Assembly: GCA_948567375.1 (NCBI GenBank)
Contig: OX419760.1
Coordinates: 63,360,911-63,424,910, forward strand
DNA from: Lunularia cruciata
Lineage: Eukaryota > Streptophyta > Marchantiopsida > Lunulariales > Lunulariaceae
DNA: 64,000 nucleotides
Direction of reading: 5' to 3'
In this document: piece after piece, positions 34,164 through 49,547 of the stretch
How positions within the stretch are numbered: position 1 is the first letter of the stretch
How the letters are laid out: every line of letters begins with the position of its first letter
Notes under the pieces: generated by a model
Told to the model about the DNA's origin: nothing
The model's database searches: none
What the model saw: only the letters and a program-made list of their open reading frames with translations
Translations under genes and position numbers: made by a program

Positions 34164-37100
34164 TTGGCATAAGAGCAAGAATGGGATGGATGGAATTTAT
34201 GGACCACCAAATCCATTTATGCCAAACCATTGGGATTTTTGTATGTGGGTACTACAAACATCACCTCACATTTTGGGCAAAATTTTGTGAATGCAATCAC
34301 CTTGATACTTTTGGTTGTAAGTTATGGAGAACGGTGGATGTATTGCATCTATGTGTTAGTAAATTAGATAAGTTGGGAGTGGTGTGATAGAGTAGAAGCC
34401 ATGGAAGCAATGCCTAAGGTTAGCATTTTTATGCGACAAAAAATCAAGCACCTTACTTAATTGTTGGATGAACGAGACCAACAACAAGTGCACATAAAGA
34501 GAGCACCATTTTAAGAAGGAGAAGACCAAATTCGATTTCCAAACCCAAGGTATTTGATGGTAAGAATCTCTTGGGCGCAATGGAGAATTTTGTATTTGAT
34601 TGTGAACGTTATTTCAAGGCTACAAATCTTCAAGGCGAATGGAAAAAAAATTCTCTTAGCTTCAAGCCAATTGGATGGAGCAAGAAAGCTATGATGGCAA
34701 TTCCAAGTGGAGTGAGTTGAAAGGCAATTTGTTGCACCAATCTCAACATGGGGAGAATTCAAGGGTGCAATGATTGGGCAATTCTAAGCAATCAATGCCA
34801 CATGAGTTGCAAGAAATAAGTTGGCAGAGTTGAAGTAGGTTGGTTCTATAAAAAATTACATCACATAATTCCAAAACACCATTATGAAAATTCCAAATAT
34901 AATGGATAATGAAGCTCTAGATCAATTTGTGAGGGGCTTGAAGTCACGAACTAAATTAGAAGTGATTATGCAAGAGCCAAAATACTTGGAATAAGCCATG
35001 CAACTAGCGGAGCGATTTGATTCCTTGGTTGTGATAACTTGGTCTCAACATTGATCTGCACAAAACCAACTAACACATTACACAATTGTGGAGGAGCCGG
35101 TACCAATGGAGATTGATGCCGTCTAATGGAGATCACTTAGTACAATGGATCGAGAAAGATTGCGGCAAAATAGCAATTGCTTTTATTGTCACCAAATTGA
35201 ATGTCGTATTATTGAATGTCCACTCAAGAGTGTGCACTCTCAAGAACTCATCCAAATGGAGATTGTGGAGCAAAATGATCAAACAAATGAATTCTCCCAA
35301 TAGGAGAATTCAAGCCAAGATTAGTTCCAATTGGATTGAAAGCTCAACCTATGCAAGTTTGCTTCACTTGCAAGGTATGATATTTGATCATGGTTGTATG
35401 ATTTTGGTTGATTCTAGAAGTTCATAGAATTGCATGTCAATGCAATTAGCAAAGGAATTGAGTATTTTTATCAAACCAATAATTGGAAGTAGATTAATGA
35501 TGACGGATGGTAGAAAAGGTTTTGCATTGTGTACCTTGCATCTGGTTACCTTCAAGATTGGGAAGGAGTATTTGGAGTGTATGAGGTTTGTAGTTGCACC
35601 TCTTCATTATGATATAATTTTGGGTTTGCTTGGCTTGAACATCATAAGGTTCAATTTGATTGGAACCTATGACAAATTCAAGTACAACACCAAGGTAGGA
35701 ATTTCTGATTAGGTTGTTGGGCACTTTTGGGTAAGACACTTAAGAATAGTCAATCCCAAGATAGGAAGTTTGTCAAGAAATTAGCTATAGTGCAAGCTTT
35801 GAAGGAAGATAAATCTTTAGATGGGAAATTTATCAATGGAGCAGCTATAGAGCAATCTTTGGAGGAAGATAAGTCTGTTTTGTGGTATGGATCAAGCTGA
35901 TTGCACAAGGAGAATTTGAGGAGGGTCAAGAACCTCATCAAGCAATGGCTGATCAAATAGTTTAGGAGTTTGCATACATGTTTATGGATGATCTACCAAA
36001 AGGATTACCTTTTGATTGTGGTATGCCCTTCAAGATTGAGTTATTGCCAAGGAGTACTCCAATGAGTAGGCCAATTTGTCGGCTCTCACCAAAGGAGTTG
36101 GAGGAGTTGCAAAGAACACTTATGGAGAAGGATTTCATACAACATAGTACATCTCCTTGGGGAGCACCGATACTATTTGTTCTAAAAAAGAATGGAGGAC
36201 TTTGTCTTTGTATTGATAACCATGGGCTCAACAAAAAAATGGTGAAGAATGCATACCCCTTACCTCAAATTGATGAATTGCTTGATCAATTGAGTAGAGC
36301 ACAATACTTCTCCAAGTTGGATCTTTGTAGCAGAGATTGGTAGATCCTCATTGATAAGAAGGATGTGCAAAAGACTACCTTTTGCACAAGGTATGGGCAT
36401 TTTGAATGGAGAGTTTTACCTTTTGGGCTCACTAATGCTCCAATAGTCATCATGGATTATATGCATCAGGTGTTGGATGGGCTACTAGATTGGTATGTGG
36501 GAGTTTTCTTGGATGAAATTTTAATCTATAGCAACACAAAGGCAGAACACATAAATCATATGCAATAAGTCCTAAGATGACTATTTCAATGGAAGTTTTA
36601 TTGCAAGAAGTCAAAGTGTGTTGTTTGGCAAAAGGAAGTCACCTTCTTGGATCATAAGATCTCATCAAAAGGGATCAAGATGGAAGAGAAGAAAATCAAG
36701 GCCATTACTGATTGGCCTACTCCAAGGATGCCATAGAGATGGAGGCATTTAATGGATTGGTAAGTTTTTACCAATGGTTCATTGACTATTATGCACACTG
36801 GTAGCACCATTGACCAACCTCTTGGGGAAAAACTCAAGCTGTCTATGGACCACCAAGCATGAAGAAGCATTCCAGAAGTTGAAACATATGGTATCTTCAA
36901 GACCAATTCTTCAACCATATGATCCTCAACTACCTTGTGTGGTTGACTTTGATGCTTCTAACTTTGCCATTGGAGCTATGTTTTAGCAAGAATTCCTAGA
37001 TGGGTTACATCCCATTGCCTTTGTGTTGCATTGATTAAACACCACAGAAAGGAGAGGTATTATCTCTTGGGAAAATAGGTGATCATGCAAATAGATCACA

Positions 37101-38782
37101 AACCCTTGTTGCAAACATTACATTTGGAACACATGAAGTGTCGACATCATTGATGGGAGGAGCAACTCAAATTATTTGACATCAAACTTGAGTACAAACC
37201 AAGTTGGTTTCATGTCATCCCCGATGCCCTATCACAGTGGCCTGATTTGAAGTCTCTTCTCCTCATCACAACCATTAGAATGGTGGCAATCAACTCCAAG
37301 GTCCAAAATGAGTTTAGGTCAGCCTAACAACAAGATCTCTTCCTTCAGATGGTGCATGGTTTTCTTGCAACATGCAACAAGGAGTACAACACCTTCTCCT
37401 TCAAGGAAGGCTTTCTATTCTATGAGGACTAGATATATGTTCCAACCAAGGGTGATCTTTGACTTGTGTGCCTCCAAGATGCCCATGACTTACCAATTGT
37501 TGGTCACATGGGTGTGGACAAGACCTTGTGTACTCTTCAACGCCAATGTTGGTGGCCCAACATGACACTAGATGTTCAAGAGTTTGTCCGATCATGTGAG
37601 AACTACCAATGAAATAAGGCTAACAACCAAAAATTGAGTTGACTCCTTCAACCACTCCCCATTCCATCTACCTAATGGGAACATATGAGCTTGGATCTCA
37701 TCACATCCTTGCACACAACAAAACAAGGTCACAAAACAGTTGTGGTGTTTGTGGATAATTTTAGTAAAATATCTATTTGACACCAACCTTTGATACCATG
37801 GATGCTCTAACATTGGTGCAGATCTACTTCAATACTATCTTCAAGCATCATGGGATGCCTTGTGTAGTCATCTTTGCTTGTGATCCTTGATTTACTGGGA
37901 AATTTTGGCGAGCACTCTTCTAGATACTTGGCACCAAGCTTACTTTATCCACAACCTATCATTCTCAAACTGATAGAAAAAATAAATGTACAAATTTCAT
38001 CTTGGAGGATATGCTTTGTGCCCTTTTCAACATCCACCATACCAATTAGGATGAATGTCTTGTAGTTGTAGAGTTTGCATACAATAATTCCAAATAGGTA
38101 AGCATCATATTCTCTCCTTTCTCCCTCAATTTTGGCCAAGATCCACTTGTTCCTGATTCCCTTCTTGCCCCTCCTCTATCTCATGTCCCTCATACTTGCA
38201 CCTTCTTGACCATTGTATCTCAATCCCTCCAACAAGCCAAATCTCATCTCCTTGTTGCTCAAAATCGGCAAAAATAATATCCGGACCACCATTGTTGTGA
38301 TTTCACCTTTCAAGTTGGTAATAAGGTCATGCTCTCCTCTAGTAACCTACCCTTCCCACTTGATACCCAAGTTTGTAAACTTGCACCTAATTGGATAAGA
38401 CTTTGATGTCACCCAAATTATCTCTCTTGTTGCTTATCAACTTGCCTTGCCTTATCATATATGTATCCACCCTATCTTTCACATTTCCAAGTTGAAACTC
38501 TTTGTTCCTAACCCATCTTCTTTTTCCTCTCATGTCCAACCTCATCATCTTCCCATCCCTATCAATGATCATGAGGAGTACAAAGTTGATCGTATCCTTG
38601 TGCGTCACTACATTCAACAAGGCCGTCAACAACATACAAAGTACAAGGTCCTTTGAAAAGGGTATCCACTTCACGATGCCACATGTGAACCTCTTTCTCA
38701 TCTCTAGAATGCATAAATAGCCATCTAGGAGTTTAAAGCTTCAATGGTAATAATGACATCACCAACTAGTGGTGGAGGAATA

Positions 38783-39181
38783 TGTAAAAATATGGAGTTT
38801 AGTGATGAAGTTAGTTAGGGGTAATGAAGTAGCGAATAGGAAAAATTAACCTAGAATATTCCAAAAGTATCTAGGAAGCTTCCCAGCTAGCTTAGCTTGC
38901 ACTCCAAGTAGGTAGCTTCTAGAAGATTCCAACTAGTTTAGCTTGCATGCCAAGTAAGCGGCTTCTAGAAGGAAGCTTCTTGAGAAGCTTCTAGTTAACT
39001 TGGCTTACACTATGAGAAAGCGGCTTAAGGAAGCTTCTTGAGAAGCTTCTCAATGCCTTGTATACACCTTATAAATACCAAAGTCAAAGCCCATGCTAGG
39101 CATTCAAGGTTTCTCACATTCAAGTGTCCCAATGTGATCTTCTATTCTCCTATTTCTCTCCTTGGTCTTGGGTCTTTTACA
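38783..39181 (+). repeat. 3' LTR of family B element
   Basis: Begins tgtaaaaatatggag and ends cttttaca. It carries the same palindromic AAGCTTCT...AGAAGCTT words and a tataaat box near 39069. Confidence 0.88.
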
Positions 39182-40400
39182 ATATTAGTGCTAAGAATTG
39201 TAACTTGCTAGTTTGTTTGCACAATTCTTAAACTTCCTTGTGTCAATGATCACTTATACAAGTTAGTCTTAATCATACCCTCCAAATTAGCAATTAAAAC
39301 TTGAACCCTTAAATACTTTGGAAGTATGGGATTTTAAACTCTTATAATTGAAACTACCACTTTGTACATCATACCTATTTGGTGAAATTGTTATTTGGTT
39401 ACCGTTCCTTGCCAAAAGTTATAAAAGTCTAGCAGGAATCATACCCATATTCTTCATCAATCTCTCTAACATAGTTTTGACTATAGATCCTCTACTATCC
39501 TGAACATCCTTAACATTATGACCATTCACCCTATATCAATTTTAGGTTTTATTTTGTGTTTACTATCTAGAGTGATATTGAAGATTAATTTGCTTTCTTA
39601 TTTCTCTTATTCATTGCAAAATTAAAAAGAAGTAACTTCTTTTTCTTGCTTCTTGTGATTTTGCTTATCTTTTATTCATAATGCACTATTGATTTTTGTT
39701 AAGATAATGTAAGGATTAAGAAGGTGTGAACTCAATCTCTATGACATTCCTCCAAGCTAAAACTCCAAGGCATCTCAAAGACTCAAGACAAAACATTGCT
39801 AATTAGAAAACTTAAAGGAATAAAGACAAGGAAGGACAATGAATACTCTTTAGTCCCTTGTTTATATACTTATAATATTATTCTTTTGATAAGTTATTAG
39901 TTAATATAGTCACTAAAGGTACTAGGTAAAACATGAACTAAAATAAAAAATCTTAGAGAATATCAAAATTTATAAGAATAACATTCATAAGCATGTGGTC
40001 TTATTTTTATTTGATAACTATATAGGATGCATTCACATGTGTTATCCTTGGACTTTAAACAAATTCATACTAAATACTGAAAGGCTTATGAATCTAAGAG
40101 TTCTCAAATCTTTCATCAAAGCAAAATATTTAAATATAGTATAAAGTCAAAAAACACTAAAACCCAACTTAGTAGTCCTTGCTCTTTCATTCTACTCTAT
40201 AATGATATCATCTTTATCATAGTTATAACTAACTCTAGCTAATAATAGCTATTTTAGAAACTTGGTTATATTCTGTAAAAATAATACACTCACACTACAA
40301 AGCTAGATGTATAATAAACTATAAATGAACAATGGATTTTTATAACTCTACATCTTGTATGTAAGTAATGTTAAAATAATGCTCATGATCAAATAAAGCT
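39182..40400. other. Non-coding AT-rich stretch between retroelements
   Basis: No frame with a recognisable domain and no clear homology to the neighbouring elements. The left edge is the ATATT target duplication of the family B element. Confidence 0.5.
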
Positions 40401-41824
40401 TCTACACTTCTCTTGCACTTATCTTTCCATTGCATGGTTTGGTATTGAATGATTTGGTCTTACATAAATGGAAGTAATCCATCTCTCAAAATGCAACTCC
40501 TTGGATTGGTTGTAGATTTGAAATGGTATCATTAGATACTTTGTTGGAAAGGCAATTTTGTGTACATCTTTCTTTGTGATCTTGACTTGGTTGTAATTGC
40601 TCCATAGATCAAGTTTGGTGAAGTGTTTTGCCCCATTGAGTTGATTGAATAGATTATGCATGCAAGGTAATGGGTATTTTTTCTTCATCATTTATTGATT
40701 AGGCCCCGGTAGTCAATGCACATGTGCATCATACCATCCTTCTTTCTTCACAAACAAGACAAGAGCCCTATATACAGATAGTGATACATTGGGTTGGATA
40801 AACCTTTTTTGTAGCATACCCTTGATTTGAGCCATACACTCCTCCAACTCATGAGGTGATAGTCAATATGGGGCCTTACAAGGAGGTGACTTCCTGAGAA
40901 GTATCTTGTTTTTACAATATACTCTTCTTTTTGATGATAATCTTGAGGGTAAATCATCCGAAAAGACATCTTGAAACTCTTGACCAAATCTTTCAAATTC
41001 TTAGGAATTTGTCCATCAAGTTGTGCACTCTAGACTTCTCTTATTAGACCCATGAAACATTTATCTATCTTATTGATAATTGTTGTCCCTATGACATAAA
41101 GAAGCAATTCTTGCCTCTATGATCTTTCTTTAATACCAATTATCTTCCATTGGCTAGTTCTCACTACTTCCTTTATCCAATTGATCATGGGGTTGTAGTT
41201 CTCCATCCACAACATGCCTAGATCACCTTGTAATGAGCTAATCTTATCACTTACCACTCAATTTCTTCATGATACTCTTCTATAAAGAGTGTTGCTTTTC
41301 TAGGAAATGACTCAATCATCTTTGTTTGACATTAGATAACTCTACTTTTTCATTCTCATCCTTCTCTAGTTCTATCTCAATGCAATAGTGCAAGACAGGA
41401 AATTATTTGTTGCTCCAAGGTCTATCAATACTCTCACCTTATTGCCTTCTAGGATTCCATTTACAACAATCAGTTGGGCATTTGTCTTCCTCAACCTTTG
41501 TTGCCAATCTTTGTTTCCCAATGTGATTTCAACATCCTCTTCTTCAATCCATCTTTCTACGTTATTCAAAGGTCACCTATATGGAAGCCAGGGGCCTTTA
41601 GGAAGATGAGCATGACAATTGATGACTATGTGCCTAACTCAGATGCAATTATAACAATGTCATTGTCATTACTCGAGCCCCTTCCACTTGTGAGGCTCCA
41701 TTTTTCCTTTCTTTGACCCATCTCCATTCTCCTTGGTCTTGAAACTAAATGTTTCCCAATTCCGTAGGAATTGGTCCACCAAAGTGTGGTGTTTCAGCTT
41801 GATATTGTTGAGTCGGGATTACCT

Positions 41825-44401
41825 CTTCTACAAAAATATAGAGTCTACAAACGAGTTGGCCAAGACTAACAAAGTAGCAAATAGGCCAAATTAAACAAGA
41901 ATTATAAAAATATTTTAGAAGTATCTAGGAAACTACTTGGTAATATGTATGCCAAGTGGTGACTTCTAGGAGGAAGCTTCATGACTAGCTTAGCTTGCAT
42001 ACCAAGTAGGTACGTTCTAGAAGAAAGTTTCTTGAGAAGCTTCTTGAAAAGTTTCCCAATTAGCTTGCACTCTAAGAAGGTAGCTCTTAGGAAGCTTCTT
42101 GAGAAGTTTTTCAAGAACCTTGTACATTCTCTTAACTACCAAAGCCCAAGCTCATGTTAGGATTTAGTTTTTTTGTCATTTAAAAGTCCCACTGTGATCT
42201 TCCAGTCTCTTAGTTCTCTCCTATATCTTTTGCAATTGGTATCAAAGTAAGAATTAGATAGATGGAATTTTTGGACCACCAAATCTATTTCTCCCAAACT
42301 ATTGGGATTTTTTTGTCTCTGTACTACCCAAGCATCATTTCACACAGTTCATCATCTCATACTTTGTACACAATTTTCTACATATGATCACTTTGTTTGA
42401 TGATCTTCCTTGATACTTTCAATTGTTACTCTCAAGTATGATGGACGTGTTACATCTACGTGTTAACTTAGATAATTATAGAAATTATAATAAAGTAGCA
42501 GCCATAGCAATAATGCCCAAAGTTATCATTGCTATGTAATAATAAATTGAGCACTTTACTAGATTGTTGGAAGAAAGATATCATCAATGAAAATAATATG
42601 TAGATATGACACCATTTTGCGAGGGAGAAAAGAGAATCCAATTTTGAAAGCTCAAAAGGTATTTGAAAATAAAAACTCACAAGTGTGATGGAGAATTTTG
42701 TGTTTGATTGTGAATATAATTTAGAAGTTATAAATTTTTTAAATGAATGGAGATAATTTTTCTTGGCTTCAAGCCAATTGGATGGAGTGTAACAATATGG
42801 AGTTTACATATGGGTTAGCTTAGACTAACAAAGTAGCAAATAGGCCAATTAGCCAAGAGTTATAAGAATAGTTTAGAAGCATCTAAGAAGTTACTTGGTA
42901 CCTTCCAAGTATTGGATAATGTGTATACCAAGTGGTGACTTCTAGGAGGAAGCTTCTTGGGAAGCTTCTTGACTAGCTTAGCTTGCATGCCAAGTAGGCG
43001 GCTTCTACAAGGAAGCTTCTTGAGAAGTTTCCTGATTAGCTTGGCTTGTACTCTAAGAAGGTGACTTTTAAGAAGCTTCTCAAGAGCTTTGTATGTTCCC
43101 TATAAGTACCAAACCCCAAGCTCATGCTATGCATTTGGAGTTTCATTCATTCAAGAGTCCCAATTTGAACTTTCACTTTGATCTTCCATTCTCTTATTTC
43201 TCTCTTTGGTCTTTTACAAGGACTGGCAAAACTATAGTGGCAACTTTGAGTGGAGAAAATTGAAAAATAGTTTATTGTGCCAATCTTGAAATGAGAAGAA
43301 TTCAAGAGTGTAATAATTAGGAGATTCTAATCTATAAATGCTACACAAGCTTCACAAGATAGATTGGCAAAGTTGAAGTAGATAGGTTATGTGAGAAATT
43401 AAATCACTTAATTCAAAAACACCAAAATTTAAATTGTAGATATATTGAAAGATGAAGCTCTAGATCATTTTGTGAGGGGTTAGAAGTGACCATGTGAGAT
43501 CCCAAACACTTTGAGGAAACCATGCAATTGGCTGAGCACTTTGATTCTTTAGTTGAGACAACTTGGTCTCAATCTTGACCTTCACAAAACTTGCCAACAC
43601 ACGGATGGAAGAGCCGACACCAATAGAGATTGATACCGTCCAATGTAGACCACTTGGAAATGGAGATAAAGATAGATTATGACAAAATGTTGGGTGCTTT
43701 TATTATTACCAAATCGGACATCACATTATTGAATGTCCACTCAAGAATGGATAACCTCGATAAATCACCCAAATGGATAGTTTGTAGAATATGATGATAA
43801 GGGAAACAAAGAATCTCAATAGGAGAGTTTGACCCACCTATTGGGAAGTTGATCAGTTCCAATAGATTGAAAGCTCAACCTATGCAAGTTTGCTTCACTT
43901 GCAAGGTATGATATTTGATTGTGGTTGTAAGATTTTGGTTGATTTTGGAAGTTCAAAGAATTACATATCCATGCAATTAACAAAGGAATTAGGTATTCCT
44001 ATCAAGTCAATAATTGGAAGTAAATGGATGATGGCAGATGGTTAGAATTATAAAATTATTCTAGAAGCATCTAGGAAAATACTTGGTACCTTCCAAGTAT
44101 CAATTAATATGTATGCCAAGTGGTGACTTTTAGGAGGAAACTTATGGGGAAACTTCTTGATTAGCTTAGCTTGCATGCCAAGTAGGTAGTTTCTAGATGG
44201 AAGCTTCTTGAGAAACTTCCCAATTAGCTTAGCTTACACTTTAAGAAGGAAACTCTTAGAAAGCTTCTTAAGAAGCTTCTCAAGAACCTTGTATATTCTC
44301 TATAAATACCAAAGCCCAAGCTCATGCTAGGATTCAAAGTTTCACTCATTCAAAAGTCCCAATATGATCTTCTATTCTCAATATCTCTCCTTAGTCTTTT
44401 A
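41825..44401 (+). mobile_element. Family B element inserted in the minus-strand family A gag
   Basis: An LTR at about 41825-42234 is followed by a Met-type primer-binding site (tggtatcaaag) and internal sequence like 34165-35520. A second, partial LTR lies at about 44041-44401. The flanking family A gag reads on directly across the insertion. It lacks most of pol compared with the element at 33753, and is broken and old. A clean target duplication could not be read (flanks ctcttc and cttcac are only similar). Confidence 0.8.
42788..43218 (+). repeat. Solo family B LTR nested in the family B insertion
   Basis: Complete LTR from TGTAACAATATGGAG to CTTTTACA. The internal sequence before it (ccaattggatggag) and after it (gactggcaaaactatag) are continuous in the related element at about 34665-34700, so a whole element inserted here and later collapsed to one LTR, or a single LTR arrived. 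This is the third level of nesting. Confidence 0.8.
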
Positions 44402-45767
44402 CCTTCACTTCTTCCAAGCACCCTTGCTATTCTCTGAGCACAAACAATGGCTTCAAAAAAAGTACAAGGATTTTTTACCATTACTTCTTGGCAAATTTGC
44501 TCTTTAAACCCTTGTTTGAAGTTGTCAAGAACTTCTATTAGACTCATATCAATTATAGCAAATTGCAGATTGAGAAATACCTCTATGAACTCTTGTATGA
44601 TGTTCTTTTGCTTCAATCCCCATAGTCAAGTTTGAGCCATCTACATGGAATCCACAGATTGGAAATTTGTCAATAGCCCTTCTTACAATATCGTCTAAGT
44701 GATTTCTCTTCCTTCTGCCAACATTGATTGTTCCTAAGCATCATACCATGCAAGGGATTTATTGGTCAAGTACCCACATGCAAACATGCACACAAAATGA
44801 TTGATGATCTCAATTGTGAATAATCAAAGTATCAATTCATTCATGAAATCCACTTTTCCACTACTCCCATGGAATATTGTTCCTTGTAAGGTTTGATATT
44901 GCACAACTTCTTCATCCATAGTAACAATGTGGCTTCATTGTTGATCGAGGTTGGTGTCATCAATATGAGTGACTCTCCAAGTATTTTGGCCATTAGCATT
45001 GGGTTTTGAGATGGTTCCACTTCTTGCATTACTTGATCATTCTTGAAGATACGCACTTGGCTTTCAATGCTTCCATTGGCATCTTGATATCTCAAAACTC
45101 ATTCCACATCTTTTGCATTCCTTGCATCAGATCCTACAACTATGGCTCCATGATTCATACACATGGAAAACTTGCAATTGCTACCTCTTACTTCAATAGA
45201 GGGTTAATATGATCACTCACAAGGGGGCACAAACTATTGGGACTATGATTAGGACCTTAGAAGCTATCACTCATTGAAACATTCCTCATTGAAATTTTAG
45301 ACTACAAATCACTAAACATCACTTTTGATCTAATCACATAAAAGATTTCTACTTGAGTGTTGAAAGGGAGAAGATTTGGTATATTCATATCCATTGCATC
45401 ATAAAAAAATTTAGATTATCAAATCTCACTCTCTATCATATATCACCATAGGTAGAATCACCAAGTTTGGTGAATTCATCACTATGTCTATGAATTCTTC
45501 TCCAAAATGGTAAGTAAATGAGATATATGATCACTTGCTCACATTGGATGTACATAATCTTGATGTGGAATAGATTCAAGAATTAAAAGCAAGATGCAAA
45601 AGATTGTCCTTCAAGAGCCTCCATCTCATCCTTTCTCTAAAACACACCCAATCTATTGATTGCACTACGTTTTCTTCCCTCAAAATTACTCGATCTTAGT
45701 AGTCCATGTTCCTTTGAGAAGGGTGATCCACTCTTTTGGATTTAAAAACTTGTTCTAATACCATTAT

Positions 45768-46352
45768 AATGTTAAGAAAATAAGAGAACCTCCAACAAAA
45801 ACACATGGTTTCAACCTTCAATACTTTGATGCCCTAGAGGAGCACCTTGTCTTTATTATATAACAAAGAGTATTTCCTCAAAGGGAGCTCCACCTTTGGA
45901 TCAGATGCATAGATTGGTGACATGTCAACAAGCTCCACCCTTAGATTAGTTGCATGGATGGATGACATGTCGATCTTTGCCCTATTTGGTTTGTCAAACT
46001 AGAAGGAATCTTTGGAGAATCTTCTTGTAGGAAGCTCCAAACAACATGGGTGAGGTATTGTTGGTGAGACAAACAAGCTCTTGACAAGACAAACAAGGAG
46101 TGGAGAGAAGACAACAACTTTTCTCTTGAAGAGGGGGAATCTTTTAATTTTTGACACCTAATTTATTTGTTTAGACCTCTAAAATTTAGCTCTAAAGTTT
46201 TTAAGGTGTTTTTGGCCTTTGCACTATTAGTGGAAGTACTCTTTTGGTGATACCTCTATCTTGTCTACTTAGATTATCATCCATACTATCCTTCCAAATA
46301 TCACCAAACCAATTTATACCTTTAGATAATATGTCTAGCTAATGGTATAATG
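45768..46352 (-). repeat. 5' LTR of the minus-strand family A element
   Basis: On the minus strand it starts near tgcattataccattagct and ends near cttaacattata before tggtattagaac. It shares the ggtttggtgatatttgga unit and the distal gacatgtcacc and ggtggagct words with the other family A LTRs. It appears to have a single copy of the internal unit. Confidence 0.75.
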
Positions 46353-46361
46353 CATATCTAC

Positions 46362-49547
<3,186 letters not shown>

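Larger units (their letters stand above)
33753..39181 (+). mobile_element. Ty3/gypsy element (family B), broken
   Basis: LTRs of about 400 bp at both ends with a perfect 5-bp target duplication ATATT (33748-33752 and 39182-39186). A Met-type primer-binding site variant (ttggcataagagca) follows the 5' LTR, and a purine stretch ggtggagga precedes the 3' LTR. Parts: gag-like region about 34500-35150, protease-like region about 35330-35700, RT about 35960-36570 ([28 protein letters not shown]), RNase H about 36850-37220, integrase about 37440-38100. The frames are interrupted many times (well over ten). LTR divergence is roughly 7-9% by eye, so it is an old copy. Confidence 0.92.
40400..46352 (-). 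mobile_element. Old minus-strand Ty3/gypsy family A element, broken and interrupted
   Basis: Read from right to left: a 5' LTR (46352-45768) related to the LTRs at 12147 and 17986, a Met-like primer-binding site (tggtattagaac), gag (about 45120-44402 and again 41820-41590), protease-like VVNGILEGNKVRVLIDLG near 41430-41490, and RT (KYPLPCMHNLFNQL near 40640-40690). The left end is truncated within RT. Between 41825 and 44401 gag is interrupted by a family B insertion. It is more decayed than the copy at 12147 and is interrupted many times. Confidence 0.85.
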
